Shown here in pieces: positions 44,211 through 52,100 of a stretch of DNA of 64,000 nt. Each line of letters opens with the position of its first letter. Position 1 is the first letter of the stretch. Source of the stretch: Phormidium ambiguum IAM M-71 (lineage in GTDB: Bacteria > Cyanobacteriota > Cyanobacteriia > Cyanobacteriales > Aerosakkonemataceae); NCBI RefSeq assembly GCF_001904725.1, contig NZ_MRCE01000020.1:1-64000 (forward strand), in the 5' to 3' direction. The position numbers and the translations under genes were made by a program. Under the pieces are notes generated by a model that was not told the origin of the DNA, made no database searches, and saw only the letters and a program-made list of their open reading frames with translations.

Positions 44211-44456
44211 TTAACCTTCTGTTTCAGTTTGAGCTTCAGAGACAACATTAGACAACGCTTCAGCAATTTGTTCCAATTGTTGCATCATGGCATCGGCGGC
44301 GGCATCTTCTTCAGATTCAGCTTGTTGGAATTGCGCGTATTCTTCAGATAGTCCAGCTAATTTTGTTTTTAAATCAACAATGCTTTGTTTCTGAGTTTTG
44401 ATTAGCTCTACCGCAGAACCGATGGCTTCTTTGACCTGCTCGACAATTCGTTCCAT
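44211..44456 (-). CDS. Small acidic coiled-coil protein, 81 aa
   Basis: A helical, acidic protein (VEQVKEAIGSAVELIKTQKQ, then LSEEYAQFQQAESEEDAAAD) with heptad-like spacing. No membrane segment or known domain. It is convergent with the preceding gene. The composition is convincing for a real small protein; the function is unknown. Confidence 0.5.
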   Translation of the reverse strand: MERIVEQVKEAIGSAVELIKTQKQSIVDLKTKLAGLSEEYAQFQQAESEEDAAADAMMQQLEQIAEALSNVVSEAQTETEG

Positions 44457-44726
44457 TTTTTATCTGCACTGAAATTTGACTTTTAGTATTCTAAAAAAGT
44501 TGATTAGTTTTGGCAAAAATTACCCGACTAACTTCATAAAAATTAGTTTAATTACCCCGATAATTGAGATATTCTATTTCCTGAGATTAAAATTTAGTAA
44601 AATCGTGAGGCAAGTAAAATGTTGATGTTAAATACAAGCAAAATAATAGCGAACAAAAATCAATTTCATCTGGACTATATTGGAAAGCAACTGATATAAT
44701 TAAATCGGCAAATTCTAGAAAAAATT

Positions 44727-45230
44727 ATGACAACACTAACGGGAGCGACCGCAGCAAAATTGCTAAAAGCAGTGATATCAGATTATAACTATTGGGGTGA
44801 AAGCGAATCAGATTCACCATTAGCAATCAAACGGACAAAAAGCGTGTTTGATGAGAAGAAAATTCTGTCTTTAGATGCCTCAGCTAGAAGAAAAGCGATG
44901 CAGACAGAAGGCTATAAAGCTCCAGAACGGACAATTATTGAAAAAACCTTAGATGAAGTTTTTCAGCCGTTGGTACAAAGCAGTTTATCAGAACTAACAA
45001 ACACAGCACCGTCTGTTATGAATGGGGTTAGTCCGATCGAAAATCTACTCTCACCAGCCGAAGCAGTTGAATATTATGTCCAACTTTATTCTGCATTTAA
45101 GAAATTGGATGAACCAAAAGTTTGCTATGTTGAAGATAGTTCAGGCGATCCATATACCAGACTATTTATTGTGGGTTCCTCTGCCGATGGCGAGACAGTT
45201 TATGCTCAAGGTTTGTTAACTCAAGCTTAA
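44727..45230 (+). CDS. Nuclease A inhibitor (NuiA)-like protein, 167 aa
   Basis: The N-terminal KLLKAVISDYNYWGESESDS and the C-terminal LFIVGSSADGETVYAQGLLT recall the NuiA family, whose Anabaena founder binds and inhibits a non-specific secreted nuclease. The middle region is longer and less similar. No signal peptide. No NucA-type nuclease was seen in the window. The call is by resemblance only. A good terminator follows. Confidence 0.45.
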   Translation: MTTLTGATAAKLLKAVISDYNYWGESESDSPLAIKRTKSVFDEKKILSLDASARRKAMQTEGYKAPERTIIEKTLDEVFQPLVQSSLSELTNTAPSVMNGVSPIENLLSPAEAVEYYVQLYSAFKKLDEPKVCYVEDSSGDPYTRLFIVGSSADGETVYAQGLLTQA

Positions 45231-45305
45231 AATTACTGGGTCAGTGTTCTCCAAATGACGAAGATAATTAGCGGAGCGTTGGTGGTAGCCTGCCGTAGGC
45301 ATATC

Positions 45306-45328
45306 GAGCAAGGTTGCTCCGGTTTTTT
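45306..45328 (+). terminator. Intrinsic terminator after the NuiA-like gene
   Basis: Stem GAGCAA / TTGCTC followed by CGG and a run of six T. The loop as drawn is only 2 nt, so the real fold probably opens one pair. It overlaps a dispersed-repeat-like segment. Confidence 0.5.
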
Positions 45329-45330
45329 CT

Positions 45331-45535
45331 AGAAAGTTTCCAGCAAATAAATACCTCACCTAATACAAGACCAGATGAGGTAATCGGATTAGTGTAAATT
45401 GAGAAACTAAGCAGCAGTGGCGAATAAATAATTGAGTTCCGGTAAATCTTTGGCTAATTTCCAACCAGTGCGATCGCTCTCACTCACATTAGGATTATTC
45501 GTCAAATAGTCTGAAATCTATTCACATCTATAATG
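45331..45535. other. Short stretch with a possible C-terminal gene remnant
   Basis: On the minus strand 45407-45505 encodes 32 residues (TNNPNVSESDRTGWKLAKDL ...) ending in a stop. The peptide looks like a real C-terminus but has only a TTG start, so it may be a leftover of a deleted gene. Confidence 0.3.
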
Positions 45536-45874
45536 TTAACTTTGGTAGCAAGTTACTGATAACGTGCCACCAGTGGATTCATTAATTATCTCCAAAACGT
45601 AGTGATTGAGTTCTTCACGTTCGGGGTTGAAGGTAAGATTGATTTCGCCTCCAGTCCCAACCGATCCTGCCGGAAGTTCTTCAGTCAGAGAACCCTGTTC
45701 ACCCTGCGTATAGCGAAGTAAGCGGAGTTTCACTTTGCCGACTAGCTCCGATGAATTTTTATTAACAAGGTTCTGGAGAGTACGGTAGCGAACAATACTT
45801 TCTAGAGAATGAAGTACAGCTATCTCAAATTGAAGTAAACGCAAGGGACTTATCAAGTTATCGAAGTTACCCAT
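45536..45874 (-). CDS. Hypothetical protein, 112 aa
   Basis: A soluble protein with a helical N-terminus (RLLQFEIAVLHSLESIVRYR) and a Gly-rich, beta-type C-terminus (LPAGSVGTGGEINLTFNPER). I do not recognise the family. Its ATG overlaps the end of the decayed oxidoreductase fragment upstream by 8 bp, so it may be expressed from that promoter or be a remnant itself. Confidence 0.4.
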   Translation of the reverse strand: MGNFDNLISPLRLLQFEIAVLHSLESIVRYRTLQNLVNKNSSELVGKVKLRLLRYTQGEQGSLTEELPAGSVGTGGEINLTFNPEREELNHYVLEIINESTGGTLSVTCYQS

Positions 45875-46165
45875 GAATAAATGAATCTGTAATTACATCA
45901 TCAATAATTCGGGAAAATGGCCCGGTTAATTTAATTACATTGGCAGCGTTTTGTAGAAGAGATGGTGCAAATTTACCTACTGTTAATACTGCTCCTAAAT
46001 CGTAGCGGAGAGCAGCGGGAGGAAGAGCGATTGCAGCTTTTCCCAAAGATACCATAACTGCTATAGAATGGCTTTTTACTAGCTTAACATCGATACCATA
46101 ACGTGCTAGCACGACTAAAACCGCCTATTGAGCTACCAATTACGACTACTTCTGTATTGCTGATA
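45867..46165 (-). pseudogene. Frameshifted N-terminal remnant of an FAD-dependent oxidoreductase
   Basis: On the minus strand one frame starts with NTEVVVIGSSIGG, a dinucleotide-binding GxGxxG-type motif, and soon stops. The next frame (45867-46112) continues with VLARYGIDVKLVKSHS, the expected following helix and strand, and then about 60 residues ending in DDVITDSFIHG. Together they look like the first ~100 residues of an FAD-dependent monooxygenase or lycopene-cyclase-like protein, broken by a frameshift near 46115 and truncated. Confidence 0.45.
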
Positions 46166-46318
46166 AATAATAGTTGATTACTAGACCGTTTTTCTGAATG
46201 ATAAATCTTGTAAATTTTAATTGTTAGGTGTTAACTCTTGAGTAATCGATTTTTGTTAAAGCGAAAATTATTTACTGTGCTTGATTTGATTTAATATCAC
46301 AAAGATGAATCTCCCATT

Positions 46319-46470
46319 ACCAACGTGCAGCTAGACAAAATTACTATAGCACAAATTGAAGATTCGATCGCTCAATTAGAAAGCTGCAACCCCAATCTAA
46401 TCCTTTAGTAAAGGCTATTTTCTTACTAGGAAGATATTTAGGATTTTCTCAAGTTAGCCCAATTATATAG
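46319..46470 (+). pseudogene. Frameshifted small gene remnant
   Basis: One frame reads QLDKITIAQIEDSIAQLESC and stops at 46413. The overlapping next frame continues NPLVKAIFLLGRYLGFSQVS to a stop at 46470. The join suggests a single-base deletion in a small protein gene of unknown family. The rest of 46166-46556 holds nothing recognisable. Confidence 0.35.
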
Positions 46471-46556
46471 GGGGTGGCGTTCCCGGATTTGGTAGCCAGT
46501 GATAGATTAGGGAATTTGTTAAAATTATGTAGAGAAGAGAAAGGAAGCCAAACAAA

Positions 46557-47042
46557 ATGACAAATATTCAATCAATAACAACTGCAATAACATCCCTTTA
46601 CGAACAGGATTTTTATCTATGGTTACAAACAAATATCAATTTATTAAAACAGGGAAAGTTTACCGAAATAGATCTAGAAAATTTACTAGAGGAACTGGAA
46701 AGTATGGGGAGAAGCGATAAAAATGCTTTAAAAAGTAATTTAAGGGTACTTTTAATGCACTTACTCAAGTATAAATATCAGCCGGAAAAGCAAACAAATA
46801 GTCGGCTTTACACCATTATAGAACATCGTATACGCCTTGAAGATGCTTTCAAAACCAGTCCGAGTTTATATCGCTTTTTTGAGGGAATTTTTAGTGAATC
46901 TTATCAAAATGCTAGGAAACTAGCCGCAGGTGAAACAGGTTTATCTATTGAGATATTTCCCCCTGAGTCTCCCTTTACAGTAGAAGAAGTTCTTCATGCT
47001 GATTTTTTACCTTCACAGAGCAACGCTCCCGAAAATATTTGA
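46557..47042 (+). CDS. DUF29-family protein, 161 aa
   Basis: A typical DUF29 pattern: LYEQDFYLWLQTNINLLKQG, DLENLLEELESMGRSDKNAL, LKSNLRVLLMHLLKYKYQPE, and the C-terminal FPPESPFTVEEVLHADFLP. The family is abundant in cyanobacteria and proteobacteria, helical and of unknown function. ATG is preceded by AGGAAG. Downstream, a 13-codon ORF at 47083 with AGGAG could be the start of a lost neighbour. Confidence 0.88.
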   Translation: MTNIQSITTAITSLYEQDFYLWLQTNINLLKQGKFTEIDLENLLEELESMGRSDKNALKSNLRVLLMHLLKYKYQPEKQTNSRLYTIIEHRIRLEDAFKTSPSLYRFFEGIFSESYQNARKLAAGETGLSIEIFPPESPFTVEEVLHADFLPSQSNAPENI

Positions 47043-47167
47043 TAATTGAATGAAATATCTTTAACTTTCAGGAGCATAAATTATGCAAATTACCCTCGAA
47101 TTTCCCGAAATTCACCCTGGTTAAAATTAACCGAGTATCTACCAGGAAATTTGTCTGAAAATAACTG

Positions 47168-48355
47168 TTATTTATTGACAATAAGCTTTTTAACAAGAGC
47201 AGCAGTTTCTTCTGGTTTCCCCTCTGAGGGAAACACTAAAATGCTCTTAATTTTAGGGTTATTCATCAGTTCTTTTAAGCGATACAACTGCTCGTCTGAG
47301 ATAGCTACTCCTTCATATTTCTCAGCATAAACTAGCTCTTGGTTAAAATTAGCATCGTTATAAGTTTGAATGAAAACTCGATCGGCATCCCAATTTGACC
47401 AATCAGCCGCAAAATAACGTTTACCCCAATAAGGATTATGATGACACAAATCGAAACTAACATTCGGGTTAGCTTTTTTCATGTCATCTCTCATTTGCCT
47501 GACGAAATTTGTTAAATGGGTGGTGCGATCGACTTTTCCCGGTAAATCAGCATGATAACCTAAGTAATCATCCCATTGAACTGCATCAATTGTGGGATAC
47601 TTTTGGACAAATTCTACTAAGATTTTCTTGAAAAGATTAGCAACTTCTGGTATCTCGACATCTAGTACATAGTGTTCGATACCTGGATAGGTTTTATCAA
47701 CCCCAGGTACAATCCATCTTTTAGCAATTGCTTCATCAAATATGGGGCTATTTTTGTCAATTTTAATCCCCTTTTCAAAATAAGCATGGACTTGCATTCC
47801 CTGTTTATGCGCTTCATCAATCAACCATTCTAACCACTGCTCTTTAAATTGGTTGGGACAACTTTTATATTCAAATGTCTGTTGCATTACATCGCTTTTA
47901 TACATCGTGCAACCGTTTCCCCATACTCCATGAATAATTGTATTTATTCCTTGAGAGCGATAATAACGGACTCGTTCGCGAATCGTTTTTTCATCAGCAT
48001 TATTAGTTGCTTGATACCGACTTAAATAAATTCCTCTAATTTCCTTTTTCTCCCAAGCTGTTTGAGTTGATGGTGATTGCTTAGGAGTTACTGGTAATGG
48101 TGTAGTTTGCGGTTTATTTGTTGGTGTTGGAGTCGGAATAACTTGCTCTACGGGAGAATTAACAACAGGTGTTTGCTTTGTCGGTGCAGGAGTTAAATTT
48201 TCAGAGGTTGGCTGTTGATTATTAGGTAGAAATTTGCCGAAATCTACCCGATCTAGATTGGTAAAGCCCCAATAACCAAATCCAAATAAAACTATGATTA
48301 ATGAAAATGGAATACTCGCACATCCACATCCATTGTTTTCTTTTTTCGCTGGCAT
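47168..48355 (-). CDS. Membrane-anchored GH10-like glycosyl hydrolase (GHL10/DUF187 type), 395 aa
   Basis: A signal-anchor helix (FSLIIVLFGFGYWGF, about 17-31) is followed by a Pro/Thr-rich linker to about residue 100, then a TIM-barrel domain: EIRGIYLSRYQATNN, YYRSQGINTIIHGVWGNGCT, WLIDEAHKQGMQVHAYFEKG, DAVQWDDYLGYHAD and SFDLCHHNPYWGKRYFAADW. These match the glycosyl-hydrolase-like family 10 proteins found in cyanobacterial envelopes. The acidic residues of DDYLGYH are candidate catalytic positions. It probably acts outside the cytoplasmic membrane on a polysaccharide. Single gene, unrelated to its neighbours. Confidence 0.82.
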   Translation of the reverse strand: MPAKKENNGCGCASIPFSLIIVLFGFGYWGFTNLDRVDFGKFLPNNQQPTSENLTPAPTKQTPVVNSPVEQVIPTPTPTNKPQTTPLPVTPKQSPSTQTAWEKKEIRGIYLSRYQATNNADEKTIRERVRYYRSQGINTIIHGVWGNGCTMYKSDVMQQTFEYKSCPNQFKEQWLEWLIDEAHKQGMQVHAYFEKGIKIDKNSPIFDEAIAKRWIVPGVDKTYPGIEHYVLDVEIPEVANLFKKILVEFVQKYPTIDAVQWDDYLGYHADLPGKVDRTTHLTNFVRQMRDDMKKANPNVSFDLCHHNPYWGKRYFAADWSNWDADRVFIQTYNDANFNQELVYAEKYEGVAISDEQLYRLKELMNNPKIKSILVFPSEGKPEETAALVKKLIVNK

Positions 48356-48651
48356 GGCAACAAATGATGCTACATTAAAATACTTCAGTTTGCGATCGCC
48401 CTATTCCGAATCATTGTAGTAACGGTTACAGGAGAATCAATACTAGTAAGAAGTCTGGACGAGATGAATAATTCTATTTCCGGCTTCTGATGTTCCTTTC
48501 TCTGGAAATTGGTTCTATGAAGACGGAAAATCGTTCAGCAGCAACTTATATAAGAACAAGTTTTAATCAAGTAATCAACTCCTGAATAAAATCGGCACTT
48601 TTACTTTTGGCTCTGACGAGCTTTTAACCGTGATGAATTGGGGAAAATCCC

Positions 48652-48879
48652 ATGCTTACTATCACGGTTTCCCACAATGCTGCTAACGTAGTTGGAATAC
48701 TTTCTCAGCGTGCTATCAAGACTCTCAGACAAGCTGAATTTTGTATAGTCAAGCAAGAGGGCAATTATGGATTTACGGGCAGTTTAACGATTCCATTGTT
48801 ACCTGAAGAAGGCTTGACTTGGCAAGGTGTGAAAAGCTGTTTAGAAAATTGTGGATATCAAGTGTTAATAGTTTGTTAG
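48652..48879 (+). CDS. Small hypothetical protein, 75 aa
   Basis: ATG follows GGGGAAAA at a good distance. The protein is alternating helix/strand (LSQRAIKTLRQAEFCIVKQE, GSLTIPLLPEEGLTWQGVKS), without membrane segments. Family unknown. A clear terminator follows the stop codon. The 296-bp gap upstream (48356-48651) holds no gene. Confidence 0.5.
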   Translation: MLTITVSHNAANVVGILSQRAIKTLRQAEFCIVKQEGNYGFTGSLTIPLLPEEGLTWQGVKSCLENCGYQVLIVC

Positions 48880-48892
48880 TTTTCACAAGTCT

Positions 48893-48932
48893 ATCCTGGC
48901 ATGGCGTAAGAGCCTGCCGGGATTATTTTTTT
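48893..48932 (+). terminator. Intrinsic terminator
   Basis: Stem ATCCTGGC / GCCGGGAT (eight pairs, one G-U) with a 15-nt loop, followed by a T-rich run at 48924-48932. It fits the 75-aa gene just upstream. Confidence 0.7.
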
Positions 48933-48991
48933 ATTGGGCTTGGGCTGTCACTGTAAAGGTTGATGGTTCTTATGCAGAGCGCGATCGGGTA

Positions 48992-49099
48992 ATGTGTTCT
49001 ATTGCAGATTATGGTTTGGCTATTCTCAAGGATAACTCTCCTGGAACTCTCAAAAATATCCAAAGAATGCCTGGAAAAGTCAGGATTATTGCAGCTTAA
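48992..49099 (+). CDS. Possible small protein or remnant, 35 aa
   Basis: The frame from ATG 48992 encodes CSIADYGLAILKDNSPGTLK, followed by IQRMPGKVRIIAA. The frame is open further upstream (VTVKVDGSYAERDRV) but lacks a start codon there. The peptide is protein-like and a terminator follows, so a small gene with a lost or unusual start is possible. Confidence 0.3.
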   Translation: MCSIADYGLAILKDNSPGTLKNIQRMPGKVRIIAA

Positions 49100-49118
49100 C
49101 CAGAGAAAAACAATATTG

Positions 49119-49147
49119 ACCCAGGCTTTCGCTTGGGTTAATTTTTT
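49119..49147 (+). terminator. Terminator between converging genes
   Basis: Stem ACCCAGGC / GCTTGGGT with a TTTC loop, followed by TAATTTTTT on the plus strand. On the minus strand the hairpin follows the stop codon of the 1582-aa gene and a T-run comes some bases later, so it may serve both directions. Confidence 0.65.
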
Positions 49148-52100
49148 ATCTTTCAATCTGTTTATTAAGAGCAGATTTTTTAGGCAACTGAATTTGATTA
49201 AGTCTGGCATCAACTATTGGCTTAACTTTAGAAACAAAGTGCTCTACTTCAACTGATTTAATTCCATGAGTCTGTATCTCCTCCAGACTCGACGCTATAG
49301 GCAATGGTGTATAGCTACCTTCCTCATATCTCACCCTCATTTTGGGAATCTTTGCTTCAGTAAAACCATTGTCATACAGTGTCAGTTCGGATTTGCCTCG
49401 ATCCCAAACAGCCGTGTTAGATTTACCCACAGCGATCGCTCCTGTAGCAGTGGGTTTACCCTCCAAATAAAGGAAACTGTGGACAATAGGAGCGATCGCC
49501 TCTGTACGCTGTGCTTGTAACAACTGAGCTTGATTATACTCCTGTTGTAAAGCTACTGTTTGCGGTATAGGAACTACACTGCTTTGCAGAGTTTCTAGCA
49601 CTACTTGCTGGTTATCCTGTGCTGCTGGGTATTGTTCTTCTTGTTGTGCGAAAGCAGACTCCATTAACTGCTCTTCACCACCTAAGTTTGTTTGTGTATC
49701 TTGTGCTTCTAACTCTACTGTTGAACTAGTAGCAGGAATAGACCACAATGTTTCATGTAATTTAGGCATCGATTCCAAGCATTCCAAATAGGTATTCGGT
49801 TTTCCTGAAGCTTGAAGTAGTTCACCGCACCGCTCAATCAACTGTTGATAAACTTCTGGTTTCACGGTATCGGGTTTAATAAAAAAGACTTCATAACCCC
49901 GTTGAGTTTCTGACCAAACTAAAGCCTCGTCAGGCGCTTGCTGCCATTCTACCCCCTGTGCAGAAAGCCAATTTGAAGTGCTCTCACTCAATCGTTTGTC
50001 TACTGACAATCCTAAAGCAGGTTGTTCTAACAAACTTCCATTGGTGGAAAACCACTCGTGGTCTTCTTTAGTAAACAACAACGTTGGTAATTGAGTTAAT
50101 TTTGTGCGAAATCCACGAGAATTTTCGAGAAGTTCGGAAGAAATTTGTGATTTCTGTTCGGTTTGAATTAGCTTTGTCCAATTCTCTGGATATTCTACAC
50201 TCTCTGGAGCAACAGTGATAGTTGCAGTGGTGGAATTACTTGTTAATACAGCATTTTGAAATGTTTGTCCCTCAACTAACAAACCAGCTTTTGAGAGAGC
50301 TTCTTTGCTTTCTTTTTGGGTCAGTATGCCCACAACTTTCTCATCTATTAGAATAGCAGGTTCGGGCGATCGCTCTTTGAACCCCACAGTCACCGTAGCT
50401 GTTTGGTTATGGAATGAGCTTGACCAGAAAGACTTTCCTAGTTTATTAATGCGGAAAGAATTACCGATAGCAGTAGTGGCAATAACGTGCGAACCAAAGC
50501 CTTTTCCTCGACTATTCAGTGTGACATCAATAGTTTTTCCATCTACCAAACGACCCGCTTTTTCTAGGATATTGATGCTGGCTTTATCCAATTCACCCAA
50601 CACTTGATTACCCACTTTAATTATTGGGATTGGTTCGGGTTTAACAAAACTAATTGTCACTGATGCTTGTTCACCCCGAAAAGCTCTTTGGGCAAAGCTA
50701 TGCTGCTGAACTTTACCGATTTGAATTGCTGTGTTAATTCTCGGATGATTTAATTGAACTTGAATCGTGTGGCCTGGGTCAGGATTAACAGTGGCTAGTG
50801 CTTTTGTTCCTATGGGTAAATGGGCACTTCTCGACTCTATGGGAGCAAATTCTTTTTCTTCAATAAACACTAAGGGACGATTGTAACGAGGATGTTCTGC
50901 TGGTAAATCCTGACGTACTTGGATTTGTACTGGTAATAAATCATCCTGCTTCCATTCTCTACCAAAATGTTGATTAGACTCGGCAGCATTAATTCCAGTG
51001 ACGGTGAGTTTTGTAAATTGAAGTTGTTCTAATTGTTCAATTACTTGTTCGGGGAAAGCAGCAAAGGAGAAGTTGGATATTTTATATTCTTGACTAGAGT
51101 TGTTTTCTGATTGCTCTTTTGACTTTTCTTCAAAACCTCTGCTTGTCCCTAAATGCCAACAGGCAGATGCCATTGCCAGTTTTTGCTCTTCAGGAATACT
51201 ACTGTTAAATTCGCTCAGGAAATCATAAGCGAATTTAAACATCAACTTTACCTGTCTTTGTGATAAAGGTGATGCTACTTCAACTGATACATTTTTAGTA
51301 ATCAATCCCTCGCCCGAATGAATTTTTTTAATAGCTTCCTCTTGTAAAACTGACTTCAGTGTTTGCCGTGAATGTTCGCATAAAGTTCCCAAGGGCAGAA
51401 ACTTTGAGCTACCATCTTCATTACTTTGTCCTTCCACTTCTGCTAACACTTTCCACCGATGACTTTTTTGATGAAAGCCTTTTTTGTTTTCAACTAACTT
51501 GATATTTAAATGCTCTCCTCGTTCTCCTATTTTTTTTAAATCTCCATTTTCTCCAAATAAGGCTGGGTGCTTGTACTGAGTTAAGTTACTAACTTCTATT
51601 GCCATACCTTTTTGAGTGAGTACTTTTAAAACTGGCCCTTTTTCGGTTTTTAAGCGTTGGTTTTGAATTGAAGCAGCGTTAAATAGTTCATCGAACTTGA
51701 CTTTAGTAGCCTCAGCTTGTTTGAGTTGTTCTTCTGTATAACTGGGGGGAAATAGGTCGCGAAACTGTACTGTTGGACGTGATTCTAACGGATTGGCTTC
51801 ATAAATTTCATTAACTTGCTGAATTATTAGTTCTCTTGGACTTAAACCATTAGTAGAAATTCCTGTTTCTAAAAAAACGTCATGTTGTTTTTTGTCTTTA
51901 ATGTATTCAACATTTCGATGTAGCAGTCGAGAATTTTCTTTAACTACATCCAAATCGGGAGCGCGATTACTTTTGAAAATATCCACTGCTATCTGGTTTT
52001 GATATCCCGCTTCACTTACCATTTCGTGATACATTTTTCGATTCAGTAGCAGCGCTCTTTCAATAAGTTCTGGAGTTAATTCTCTTTGATTAGCTATCTG

